Assembly (NCBI GenBank): GCA_016218485.1
Contig: JACRDY010000037.1
Coordinates: 1 to 20,488 of the forward strand
Source of the DNA: Candidatus Falkowiibacteriota bacterium
GTDB taxonomy: Bacteria > Patescibacteriota > Patescibacteriia > JACRDY01
DNA length: 20,488 bases
Reading direction: 5' to 3'
Shown: piece after piece, positions 5,773-12,829 of the stretch
Layout: each line of letters opens with the position of its first letter
Position numbering within the stretch: the first letter of the stretch is position 1
Made by a program: the position numbers and the translations under genes
The notes under the pieces: generated by a model
Seen by the model: only the letters and a program-made list of their open reading frames with translations
Database searches by the model: none
What the model was told of the DNA's origin: nothing

Positions 5773-6591
5773 ATGATCGTCGATGGTGCCGCGGTGGCGG
5801 AGACAATCTTGAGCGATATTCGCGTGCGCGTCGGGCAGCTGTCTAGCCCGCCGGTTTTGGGCGTAGCCTTGGTGGGCGACGATCAGCGCTCGGTCTTCTA
5901 TGTCGGCAAGAAGCAGCAGACGGCGCAGGAGGTCGGTATTGATTTCAAACTATTCCACTGGCCGGCAACCATTTCACAAGCCGACTTGGAGCAACAGATT
6001 ACAGCGGCGCAACAGCAGGTAGATGGGTTGATTATTCAGCTGCCGCTGCCCGCCAGTTTGCAGACGGATGCCGTTTTGAATTTAATCCAGCCGGACAAAG
6101 ACGTGGACTGTTTGACCGAGACCAATTGGCGTGCCATTGCGGTCGGCGCGCCGATATTCTTGCCGCCAACGCCCGCGGCCATTTTGGCCATCTTGGAACA
6201 TTACCACATTGATTTGCCTGGCAAAAAAATAGCGGTCGTTGGCCATGGACGATTAGTCGGCCGGCCGCTCTGTTTAATCTTGGAACACGTCTATCAGCTG
6301 CCGGTGATGCTGGTTCGGTCATTGCATGATAGTTTAGAACAAGTACAGTCGGCTGACATTATTATTACCGGTATCGGCAAGCCGAAACTTCTGAAAGCCG
6401 AGATGGTCAAAGACGGCGCGGTGGTGATTGACGCCGGGGTCAGTATTGTAGATGGTCGGAGCGTTGGCGACGTTGATTTTGAGTCAGTCAAAGACAGAGC
6501 CAGCCTGATCAGTCCGGCCGTCGGTGGTGTGGGGCCGGTGACGGTGGCGAAGTTACTAGAGAATGTGGTGACGGCAGCGGAAAGGAAATAG
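5773..6591 (+). CDS. folD: Bifunctional methylene-THF dehydrogenase / methenyl-THF cyclohydrolase FolD
   Basis: 272 residues, slightly shorter than the typical 280-290. FolD interconverts 5,10-methylene-, methenyl- and 10-formyl-tetrahydrofolate with NADP in the cytoplasm. Visible signatures are the Tyr43-xxx-Lys47 pair in 'SVFYVGKKQ' (the Lys is the cyclohydrolase residue), 'GLIIQLPLP' with Gln89, 'DKDVD' with Asp112, and the C-terminal 'PAVGGVGPVTV' (248-258). Deviations: the nucleotide loop usually reads GRSxxVG and is 'GHGRLVGRP' here, and the Cys of 'PCTP' is replaced ('PPTP'). These changes may alter cofactor preference. No other folate gene is adjacent. A purF homologue lies 5 kb downstream on the other strand, the only visible hint of purine metabolism. 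Confidence 0.95.
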   Translation: MIVDGAAVAETILSDIRVRVGQLSSPPVLGVALVGDDQRSVFYVGKKQQTAQEVGIDFKLFHWPATISQADLEQQITAAQQQVDGLIIQLPLPASLQTDAVLNLIQPDKDVDCLTETNWRAIAVGAPIFLPPTPAAILAILEHYHIDLPGKKIAVVGHGRLVGRPLCLILEHVYQLPVMLVRSLHDSLEQVQSADIIITGIGKPKLLKAEMVKDGAVVIDAGVSIVDGRSVGDVDFESVKDRASLISPAVGGVGPVTVAKLLENVVTAAERK

Positions 6592-6627
6592 CACAAAGCA
6601 CAGAGCTCAGAGCGCAAAGCACGCTTC

Positions 6628-6644
6628 AAAAAGGCGTCTTTTTT
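6628..6644 (+). terminator. folD terminator
   Basis: A short hairpin AAAAAG-GCGT-CTTTTT runs into T6. The flanking ACGC/GCGT can form an alternative stem. It is preceded by CAAAGC-type word repeats (6589-6620). Confidence 0.45.
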
Positions 6645-6708
6645 AATTGCGAATTACTAATTACGAATTACGAATGAAATTACCAAAGAGCAGTTTTAGG
6701 AGGTGGAG

Positions 6709-6770
6709 ATCTTGAAACATGAAACATGAAACTTAAAACGCACCTTGTTTCAAGTTTCAAGATTTTTTCT
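6709..6770 (+). terminator. Hairpin with T-run in the 6592-6952 gap
   Basis: A 10-bp stem, ATCTTGAAAC (6709-6718) with GTTTCAAGAT (6754-6763), is followed by T6. The loop holds tandem copies of GAAACAT. It is terminator-like and lies downstream of a first folD terminator. ACGAATTA words occupy 6648-6676. Confidence 0.5.
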
Positions 6771-6800
6771 CTCATTTTAAACACTTTCCCTTGCTTTTGA

Positions 6801-6829
6801 TTGACTTTCTATTTAAAATATGCCATAGT
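6801..6829 (+). promoter_or_regulatory. Promoter of the exported-protein gene at 6953
   Basis: TTGACT (6801-6806), a 17-bp spacer and CATAGT (6824-6829). The leader of about 115 nt contains a CACACT-AGTGTG hairpin (about 6838-6854) and two tandem copies of GGTGGCTAT (about 6889-6906) flanked by AAACCG/CGGTTT. A good GGAGG lies before the ATG. Confidence 0.5.
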
Positions 6830-6952
6830 GACAAATCACACTCCAATAGTGTGTTGGCATACAGGACCTTGAAAAAAGGAAAAAAACCGGTGGCTATGGT
6901 GGCTATCGGTTTAAAGCATACGTCAGTTCCACAATGCTCCTCGGAGGACGCG

Positions 6953-7816
6953 ATGAAGACGAAACTGTTCGTTTTGGTTTTGGTAACGATGATGATGTTC
7001 ACGACGACGAAGGCCTACGCGGTCGGCAACATTGGGACCGAGTGGCAGTTGCTCCTCACCAAGGGCGAGTTTCTCCAGGGTGTCTTTGACGCCCAGATGA
7101 ATCTCCTGTCCGGTTTGAGCGAGGGCAGCAACGATGACCCGCACTACCCGTATCCGATCGGGGTGTTGGGCGGTGGGGTCGGTTTCCAGATCTTTCAGGG
7201 TTTCTCCCTCATCGGCGAAGGCCAGATCGGCGGCGGCAACTTCGGCGGCGGCAAGGCCGTCTGGGGTGTACAAACGTACCTGCCGTACGCGGACCTTCTG
7301 GATCGCAAACTGCATCTGGAGGTGCGTGGCAACTGGTGGGCCGGTGACGGCTACCCCACCAACCGCTACAGCGTGGTGCCCCGAGCCGAGTTCTGGTTTG
7401 CCGTTCAGGGCAGCCATCAGCTCGGCGTTGTCGGCCTGGCGACCTATTTCCGGTCAGACGCGGACCCAGGCGTGGTCTTCCGCGACCGCAACAAGTCAGG
7501 CGACTCCAATCTCAAGGAAGAGAACGGCGTCGCGTATGATTCGGAGGATCCGGTCGGGTATTCCTCAGCCGGCTGGGGCAATGAGTACTTGATGGGCGGT
7601 GGCGGTGGCGGCTACCGTTATATCTTCCCTTCCGGCAAGGGCGACATCAGCGTTACCGGCACGGCCCAGTTCGGCCAGATGTCCGGCGACGGGAAAATGC
7701 TTGGGTACAACGCCAGCCCGCCCGACGGGTACCAGGTCGGCGACGACCCCAAGCAGTACCCGGACCGGCTGATCACGGGCATCTATGGAGCCCAGATCCG
7801 GCTCCGCGTATTCTAA
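6953..7816 (+). CDS. Exported beta-rich protein, possibly outer-membrane-barrel-like
   Basis: 287 residues from ATG 6953, which has GGAGG 5 nt upstream. Residues 1-23 are a clear signal peptide ('MKTKLFVLVLVTMMMFTTTK', cleavage after AYA). The mature part is rich in Gly, aromatic residues and alternating polar/hydrophobic strands ('LHLEVRGNWWAG', 'YRYIFPSGKGDISVTGTAQF'). It ends in 'GAQIRLRVF' with a C-terminal Phe, as in outer-membrane beta-barrels. I recognise no family. The reading frame stays open to 6791, but that would include the promoter and leader. Codon use is more G/C-ending than in neighbouring genes, and the strong Shine-Dalgarno sequence is unlike most genes here, so acquisition is plausible. 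A monoderm-like Patescibacteria cell is not expected to have an outer membrane. Confidence 0.75.
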   Translation: MKTKLFVLVLVTMMMFTTTKAYAVGNIGTEWQLLLTKGEFLQGVFDAQMNLLSGLSEGSNDDPHYPYPIGVLGGGVGFQIFQGFSLIGEGQIGGGNFGGGKAVWGVQTYLPYADLLDRKLHLEVRGNWWAGDGYPTNRYSVVPRAEFWFAVQGSHQLGVVGLATYFRSDADPGVVFRDRNKSGDSNLKEENGVAYDSEDPVGYSSAGWGNEYLMGGGGGGYRYIFPSGKGDISVTGTAQFGQMSGDGKMLGYNASPPDGYQVGDDPKQYPDRLITGIYGAQIRLRVF

Positions 7817-7823
7817 GAAATCA

Positions 7824-7900
7824 CCCCGCTTCTGGCGGGGTACACATTAACCAGTCCAGCAGGACAAAAAACCCCTGGCTCGCGAGAGCCCGGGGTTTTT
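7824..7900. terminator. Two hairpins, the second a strong bidirectional terminator
   Basis: A CCCCGC-GCGGGG hairpin (7824-7840) is followed by a strong stem, AAAAACCCC-t-GGCTC (7867-7881) with GAGCC-c-GGGGTTTTT (7886-7900), on a GCGA tetraloop. A-run and T-run on both sides allow it to stop both strands. Confidence 0.85.
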
Positions 7901-7916
7901 AAGTATAGTAACGTTT

Positions 7917-8066
7917 GGAGTGACGAATTGAGTCCCGCTTACTTTACCGCCCAGCTTCGCCAAAACTCCAGCGAGGTGAGTGAGACAGGCACAGCGGGAC
8001 GAAATTCGTTATCGGTATTACAGTAACGAATTTTCTCCCGCTAAGGCGGGGTCAATTCGTCACTCC
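7917..8066. repeat. Nested inverted repeat that copies the last codons of truB
   Basis: GGAGTGACGAATTGA (7917-7931) is a perfect inverted copy of 8052-8066, which are the last four codons and stop of truB. Inside, AGCGGGA (7993-7999) pairs with TCCCGCT (8036-8042), and AAATTCGTTA pairs with TAACGAATTT within it. The whole forms a long hairpin that may end truB transcription. Confidence 0.7.
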
Positions 8067-8747
8067 CATCTTCACGCCAAACTTCTGCCAGTTATTCACT
8101 GTCAGCTTGTCCAGCGTCACGGCCTGCCGTAATTTATATTTGCCGATTTTAGTGCGCTGCAGTTCCTCCAGGTACGCGCCGCAGCCGAGCTGCTGTCCAA
8201 TATCATGGGCCAGGGTTCGGAGATAGGTGCCGGAGGAGCAGGCGACTCTGATTTTCAATTCAGGATAATGGTATGACAGCAGTTTGATTTGGTAAATGGT
8301 AATGCGCTGCGGCACGCGTTCTACTGTTTGACCCTGCCGCGCCAGCTGGTAGAGTTTTTGTCCGGCGACTTTCTTGGCCGAATACATGGGCGGGGTTTGG
8401 AGTTGTTTACCAGTAAAGTTTTTAAGAACGTTTTTTATTTGTTTTTTATTGAGAGCTGGGAGTTGAGAGCTGGGAGTTGAGAGTTTGGCTGGGAGAAGTT
8501 TTCCGGTTTTGTCATGTGTGTCAGTCGCGGTGCCGAGGCGCAGCGTGGCAGTATACTCTTTGTCCAATTTCAAAAATTTCTGGAGCCAGCTGGTTGATTC
8601 ACGGCCCACGGCCACAATCAGCAGGCCGGTGGCAAAGGGGTCGAGCGTGCCGGCGTGGCCGATGGTTTTTTCGCCGGTAATTTTTCTCAAGCCGAGTATG
8701 ACGTCGTGGGAGGTGATGCCGGCGGGTTTGTTGATGAGGAGAAACAT
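8052..8747 (-). CDS. truB: tRNA pseudouridine(55) synthase TruB
   Basis: 231 residues, a short TruB that lacks the C-terminal PUA domain of longer homologues. It isomerises U55 in the T-loop of tRNAs. The catalytic Asp36 sits in 'GHAGTLDPFATGLL'. 'LDKEYTATLRLGTATDTHD', 'QTPPMYSAKKVAGQKLYQLAR' in two parts (near 117-137), and 'CSSGTYLRTLAHDIG' are further family signatures. An odd segment near residues 88-99 ('KLSTPSSQLPALN') is encoded by two and a bit copies of a 14-bp tandem repeat (8453-8485), which looks like intergenic word repeat inside the gene. The start ATG at 8747 gives the family's usual N-terminus ('LLINKPAGITSHDV'). Its 3' end lies in the inverted repeat 7917-8066. Confidence 0.95.
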   Translation of the reverse strand: MFLLINKPAGITSHDVILGLRKITGEKTIGHAGTLDPFATGLLIVAVGRESTSWLQKFLKLDKEYTATLRLGTATDTHDKTGKLLPAKLSTPSSQLPALNKKQIKNVLKNFTGKQLQTPPMYSAKKVAGQKLYQLARQGQTVERVPQRITIYQIKLLSYHYPELKIRVACSSGTYLRTLAHDIGQQLGCGAYLEELQRTKIGKYKLRQAVTLDKLTVNNWQKFGVKMGVTN

Positions 8748-8751
8748 GAAG

Positions 8752-8965
8752 TTAGATTTAAGATTAAAGAATTAGGATTTAAGATCGTGAATAGCAACTT
8801 TAATCTTAATTCTTTAATCTTTAATCTTAAATCCTATTATAGTGCTTTGACAAGCCTTCGTAAACCTTCTAGGATACCAATGATTATGAGAGATAAGATT
8901 TAAGATTAAAGAATGGGTTATTTATTCTTAATTCTTTAATCCTTTAATCCTAAATCTTAATTCTA
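8752..8965. repeat. A/T word-repeat inverted arrays flanking a promoter
   Basis: Two inverted arrays of the words GATTTAAGATTAAAGAAT / ATTCTTTAATCTTAAATC occupy 8752-8836 and 8897-8965, one on each side of the 8847-8875 promoter. Identical words occur before clpP and folD. Each array can form a long A/T hairpin. Confidence 0.7.
8847..8875 (+). promoter_or_regulatory. Promoter of the 714-residue secreted protein gene
   Basis: TTGACA (8847-8852), a 17-bp spacer and TAGGAT (8870-8875). A leader of about 90 nt follows, made mostly of word repeats, with no Shine-Dalgarno sequence. Confidence 0.55.
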
Positions 8966-8970
8966 TTTTT

Positions 8971-11115
8971 ATGAAAAAGTTTATTTGGCTGGCGCTGTTC
9001 GGGCTGCTCTTGAGCCTGCCGTTCTTTGGCGCCGAGGCGGCCACACTAGCGCAGCGGGTCAGCGGCCGGATTCTTCTCCAAGTAGAGGAGCACGGCGAGT
9101 CGTGGTATGTCTACCCCGTGACCGGGAAAAAGGTTTATTTACCCGATGGCGACTCGGCCTATGGCCTGATGCGGACGCTCGGTCTTGGTATTACGAATGA
9201 GAATTTAAACAAAATTCCGATTGGGTTGGACAGCCGTCTCCTCAAAGTAGACACGGACAAGGACGGACTGGATGACACACTGGAAGCGGGTTTGGGCACC
9301 AGTGACGTGAATGCCGACAGCGACGGTGATGGCTACAGCGATGGCAGTGAAGTGCGCGACGGGTACAATCCTACCGGCGCGGGCAAATTTATTTTTGACA
9401 GCGCGCTGGTCAACCGTCTGCGCGGGCGGATTGTTTTACAAATTGAGCAGCACGGTGAAGCCTGGTACATTTATCCGGTGGATGGCAAACGGTACTACCT
9501 CGCCAACGGTATTGCTGCCTACAGCCTGATGCGGACACTTGGCCTTGGTATCACTGATGTGGATCTGGGCAAGATACCAGTGGACAATAGTTATTCAGAG
9601 ATTTATCTTTGGAAATATCATACCGGCAGCGGCGCTACGCCAGGTACGTATGCGTATGTACCGACGAGTCCGTTACCAGCGCTGCCGGCGGATACGACAG
9701 CCGGCCCGACCATGGCCAAGAGCCTGCTCTTGGGTCTGGTGAATTTTCACTACTATGGCGACCTGGGGGGAAATACCGGCGCCACTTTCAGAGCGGACCA
9801 AGCCTGGGCCGCCAGTACTATTGATCTGGGCATTATTAACTGGAGCGATGACGGGATGAAAGCTTCATGGCGGGAGATCAAGAGCGATCAGCCAAAAGGC
9901 AAATGGCTGAAGTGGCGCCTGGCTCAAGTGATCAACACCAATGAAGCGGCGGGCAGCTGTGCCGCGCCCCGCATTGGCGCGGACGATCCGTCGTTGGCCT
10001 ACCAGCAGGATGAATTTAGCCGTTTCCTCTCTGACTACAAGAATTACGGTGACGGCGAGACCTGTTTCTTGCACGCGCAGAATGCCGGGACCATCACGCC
10101 GCGCTGGCATACCCAGGACTGCTCTCCGACATTGTCATTGAGCGTCAACAGCCGGATCAAAACAATTATCTGGAATCAGTACGGCTGGCTCCTGGACGTC
10201 AGCTCAGACTGCGCCACCGACTTCATGGCCTGGCGGACGATCAAAGACATCCGCGATGAGGGCTATGGCGGGGTGGGCTTTGACAACCTCGGCAGCCCGA
10301 TGGCCGACGGTTATTATTTACCGCTTCCAGGCGGCAGCGTCAAAATCGCTGAAATTCCCGACAATGTGGAAGCCAATCCGGCCGCGCTGGATGACTGGTG
10401 GTATTCTGCCATAGAGAGTCTTTTAGAAACCGTTAACAATCGGGTGCAGGCGGTGTATTTCTATTCTGCCAATAAACCTAAAATTGTCTATAACGGCGGC
10501 GCCTACTGCTCGTGGGATGGCAGTGTGCCAAAACTGCAGAAAATTGCCGGCGGTAACTTGGGCGTCTGGTGCGAGGACGCGCTAGAGTATCCCGGCTGGG
10601 GCAGTCTGGGCACGGCGGAGCGGCTGCGCAGTTTGCTGACCCTGTCCAACAATGTCTATAACGAAGGCGGCTTCGTGGCGTTGGAGACGTTCTATAACCG
10701 CGGCAATGATAATCCTACAGCCGCGGAGATCATGTTCTATTTGTCCGCTTACTACAGCTACAAAAACCCGGCTGACGTGCTGGCGCTCAAGCCCGACTGG
10801 AGTCCCTATCAGCCGATGAAGGAGACCCTGTGGTTTGAGGTGTTTAACCGCGATCTTGGTTCACCTCTGGCTACCGCGACCGAGAATAGTAATGGTGTTT
10901 TTTCGCGCGACTACTACCGCAGTGATGGGCAGCGGGCGCTGGTTCTCGTGCGGCCGGCCGGCAACGGCACTGACGGTGGCGCGTATACACTAGACGCCAA
11001 TTACTGCCGAGTTGGCGCGGACAACCGACTGAGCCCAGTCAGTGGCAGCGTGACCGTGAATGTCGGCGACGGTATTATCCTCCTCAAGAAAGGTTTGGCC
11101 GGGGTGAGCTGTTAG
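8971..11115 (+). CDS. Secreted protein: duplicated surface repeat, calcium-type repeats and glycosidase-like domain
   Basis: 714 residues. A signal peptide covers 1-23 (cleavage after AEA). Residues 26-83 and 146-203 are two copies of one domain (shared core 'GRI-LQ-E-HGE-WY-YPV' and 'LMRTLGLGIT'). Between them, residues 93-137 hold Asp-rich 'DTDKDGLDD' and 'DSDGDGYSDGSEV' loops, as in bacterial thrombospondin type 3 calcium-binding repeats. Residues about 246-630 resemble the hypothetical glycosyl hydrolase (GHL15-like) TIM-barrel group: 'LGLVNFHYYG', 'GYGGVGFDN' (Asp438) and 'LGVWCEDALEYPG' (Glu535) are candidate active-site strands. Residues 645-714 are a beta domain of the kind that closes alpha-amylase-like enzymes. 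Eight Cys suggest disulfides outside the cell. A role in surface glycan processing is inferred; no activity is shown. Confidence 0.8.
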   Translation: MKKFIWLALFGLLLSLPFFGAEAATLAQRVSGRILLQVEEHGESWYVYPVTGKKVYLPDGDSAYGLMRTLGLGITNENLNKIPIGLDSRLLKVDTDKDGLDDTLEAGLGTSDVNADSDGDGYSDGSEVRDGYNPTGAGKFIFDSALVNRLRGRIVLQIEQHGEAWYIYPVDGKRYYLANGIAAYSLMRTLGLGITDVDLGKIPVDNSYSEIYLWKYHTGSGATPGTYAYVPTSPLPALPADTTAGPTMAKSLLLGLVNFHYYGDLGGNTGATFRADQAWAASTIDLGIINWSDDGMKASWREIKSDQPKGKWLKWRLAQVINTNEAAGSCAAPRIGADDPSLAYQQDEFSRFLSDYKNYGDGETCFLHAQNAGTITPRWHTQDCSPTLSLSVNSRIKTIIWNQYGWLLDVSSDCATDFMAWRTIKDIRDEGYGGVGFDNLGSPMADGYYLPLPGGSVKIAEIPDNVEANPAALDDWWYSAIESLLETVNNRVQAVYFYSANKPKIVYNGGAYCSWDGSVPKLQKIAGGNLGVWCEDALEYPGWGSLGTAERLRSLLTLSNNVYNEGGFVALETFYNRGNDNPTAAEIMFYLSAYYSYKNPADVLALKPDWSPYQPMKETLWFEVFNRDLGSPLATATENSNGVFSRDYYRSDGQRALVLVRPAGNGTDGGAYTLDANYCRVGADNRLSPVSGSVTVNVGDGIILLKKGLAGVSC

Positions 11116-11200
11116 TTAAAAGTTACAAGTTACAAGTTATAAGAAGTTAAAAGTTTCGTGTTTTTAATTTTCAACTTTATAACTTGTAACTTTTTATTAT
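11112..11200. repeat. AAGTTA-word inverted repeat
   Basis: AGTTACAAGTTATAA (11128-11142) is perfectly complementary to 11177-11191, within a larger array of AAGTTAC/AAGTTAT words. It forms a hairpin between the convergent secreted-protein and purF genes and probably ends the plus-strand transcript. Confidence 0.65.
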
Positions 11201-11202
11201 TC

Positions 11203-11228
11203 AAAAGGGGCAGCTGTGCAGCCGCCCC
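11203..11228 (-). terminator. Terminator of the purF homologue
   Basis: On the minus strand, GGGGCGGCT (11228-11220) pairs with AGCTGCCCC (11215-11207) around a GCAC loop. One pair is G-U, and UUUU follows. On the plus strand the wobble becomes an A-C mismatch, so the minus direction is favoured. Confidence 0.75.
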
Positions 11229-11239
11229 TCGGTTGGGGT

Positions 11240-12664
11240 TTACTGTGGTTGTGGCTGATGGCGTGCCCGAAAGGCGGCCATCAGGTGTGCCGGGATTGGC
11301 ACGGGGTAGTTTCCTGAGAAACAGGCGTCACACCAGCCGCCGTTGCCGTAGGCTTTTTGGACGCCTGCCGGCGAGAGAAACTGCAGCTCATCAGCGCCGA
11401 TGGTCCGACAGATTTGCTCTGTGGTCATGGTGGCGGCCATCAGTGTCTTATGTTCACCGCCGGTGTCCACGCCGTAGAAGCAAGGCCAGAGGTAGGGCGG
11501 TGAAGCGATCCGAACGCGGATTTTTTCCACGCCAGCCTGGCGGAGGGCGCTGGTGCAATGTCCCAAATTTCTTCCTTCAATCAGGGAGTCGTCAGTCAGT
11601 TCGATGTACCGTATCCTTGATCCGCGAATCGCTGAGAACTTCCCGTCTAGTATCAAGGCTGTTCGTTTAGCCTCCAGAAAAGTTCGGGGCGCTTTGGGAT
11701 CGGCCAGAAGGATGTTGGCCATGGGGAGGTGGGTGGCGTTTTGGAAGCCAACGGCAGCAGAGTGGCCGCTGCGCGGTACCCCTTGAACGTAGGCATCTTC
11801 CCAGGGCGCTAACTCAGCTGCCAGTTGCGCACCCGCCTGCTGGCGTAGCAGCTCAAAAGCGACAGGGTCACTTTCGGCCAAGCACAGACTGTCAGGACGG
11901 GAGAAGTAGATGGCTTCAATCAAGCAGAACTTTCTGGGCTGTGCTTCAACCGCCTGAAAATGTTGCAGCCCCGCGTCGTTTAGCTTGATGACTTCGCCCG
12001 GGTTGACCATACCGATGATGGTCGCTCCGATTTTTTCAAGAGCGATTGTCTCGCTGGCGAAGCAGTAGCAGCCGTCTACCTGGCCGAGGATTAGCGGTCG
12101 GATGCCATACGGGTCGCAGAACCCATACAGCGCGTCTTCAAACTCCATCATCAGACCGGCGGCAAAGGCGCCGCGACTGTAGTGCATCAGTCTGCCGATG
12201 CTCTCCAGCACGCTGCGTCTTTTCTGAACGATGTGGTAGGCGAGTGCCGCGGTGAGACACTCACCGTCATTCGGGGTGTAGAGTCGTACTTGTCGCGAAT
12301 TGAGAAATGCGGTTTGTTCCGCGATGTAGGGTGTATCGCCATTGGCGACCAGTACGATGAGTCCCCGAGTTGTTGGGGTCCAGACCGGTTGTAGATTTTC
12401 AGCGCTTCTGGCCTCGCCTTGGGTGGGCCAGCGCAGATGCATGAGGTACGCGTGTCCTCTGGGTAACGCCTGCACTTCGGGCCGAACCAAGACATTGGTT
12501 GGGGCACCGAGATGTTTTTCTGTGCGGATTCGCAATCCCCGGTTTTCACGGGAGAGTACGCTGATGCCGCAGGCATCTTGTCCACGGTGTTGCAGGGCCA
12601 GGCCGGCGGCGTATAGCAGTTCTTTGCTGTTCTGATGTCCAAAAATTCCAACTACTCCACACAT
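11240..12664 (-). CDS. purF: Amidophosphoribosyltransferase (PurF) homologue, divergent
   Basis: 474 residues, the usual PurF length. PurF makes phosphoribosylamine from PRPP and glutamine. The glutaminase half begins with nucleophile Cys2 ('MCGVVGIFG') and has 'HRGQDACGI', Arg79 in 'LRWPTQGE' and 'ANGD'. All four cysteines that bind the Fe-S cluster in Bacillus PurF have counterparts: Cys247 ('FCLIEAIYFSRPDS'), Cys395 ('PCFYGVDTG'), and Cys445/Cys448 ('WCDACFSGNYP'). The PRPP loop, normally DDSIVRGTT, reads 'DDSLIEGRN' (358-366). It keeps both aspartates but replaces the Arg and the Thr pair. The flexible loop 'KAPRTFLEAKR' is also altered. Function as a true PurF is therefore uncertain. No other purine gene is nearby. 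It has its own promoter, divergent from infB. Confidence 0.85.
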   Translation of the reverse strand: MCGVVGIFGHQNSKELLYAAGLALQHRGQDACGISVLSRENRGLRIRTEKHLGAPTNVLVRPEVQALPRGHAYLMHLRWPTQGEARSAENLQPVWTPTTRGLIVLVANGDTPYIAEQTAFLNSRQVRLYTPNDGECLTAALAYHIVQKRRSVLESIGRLMHYSRGAFAAGLMMEFEDALYGFCDPYGIRPLILGQVDGCYCFASETIALEKIGATIIGMVNPGEVIKLNDAGLQHFQAVEAQPRKFCLIEAIYFSRPDSLCLAESDPVAFELLRQQAGAQLAAELAPWEDAYVQGVPRSGHSAAVGFQNATHLPMANILLADPKAPRTFLEAKRTALILDGKFSAIRGSRIRYIELTDDSLIEGRNLGHCTSALRQAGVEKIRVRIASPPYLWPCFYGVDTGGEHKTLMAATMTTEQICRTIGADELQFLSPAGVQKAYGNGGWCDACFSGNYPVPIPAHLMAAFRARHQPQPQ

Positions 12665-12683
12665 GCTCGTATGCCCCTTTCAT

Positions 12684-12735
12684 CCCCTGATGCCGGGGAA
12701 TGGTGTGTTGACGAAGGTGCACGGGATGGCCCGTG
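12684..12735 (-). other. Two hairpins in the purF leader
   Basis: CACGGG-CCAT-CCCGTG (12735-12720) begins almost at the expected transcription start. TCCCC-GGGGA (about 12699-12683) lies just before the AAAGGGG that could act as a weak Shine-Dalgarno sequence. They may affect mRNA stability or initiation. No riboswitch class is recognised. Confidence 0.4.
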
Positions 12736-12740
12736 GCTGT

Positions 12741-12769
12741 AGTTTAAGTTCAGAATGAGCAGATGTCAA
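12741..12769 (-). promoter_or_regulatory. purF promoter
   Basis: Minus strand: TTGACA (12769-12764), a 17-bp spacer and TAAACT (12746-12741). The -35 box lies 6 bp from the -35 box of the divergent infB promoter, which uses the same -10 sequence. Confidence 0.7.
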
Positions 12770-12775
12770 ATACGA

Positions 12776-12804
12776 TTGACTTTCCTCGCAATTTTGGCTA
12801 AACT
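12776..12804 (+). promoter_or_regulatory. infB promoter
   Basis: TTGACT (12776-12781), a 17-bp spacer and TAAACT (12799-12804). Transcription would start near 12811, about 19 nt before ATG 12830. The longer reading that starts at 12755 would lie upstream of this promoter and is rejected. Confidence 0.7.
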
Positions 12805-12829
12805 TATCGTACTTCAACTTATCCGACCT

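Noticed and set aside
6791..6952. N-terminal extension of the exported protein
   Set aside because: It covers the promoter and leader; GGAGG plus a signal peptide marks ATG 6953.
11158..11670. Plus-strand frame over the purF 3' half
   Set aside because: Arg/Ser-rich shadow frame that begins inside word repeats.
12755..12829. N-terminal extension of IF-2 from ATG 12755
   Set aside because: It would start upstream of the infB promoter, and the added residues do not belong to the IF2-N domain.
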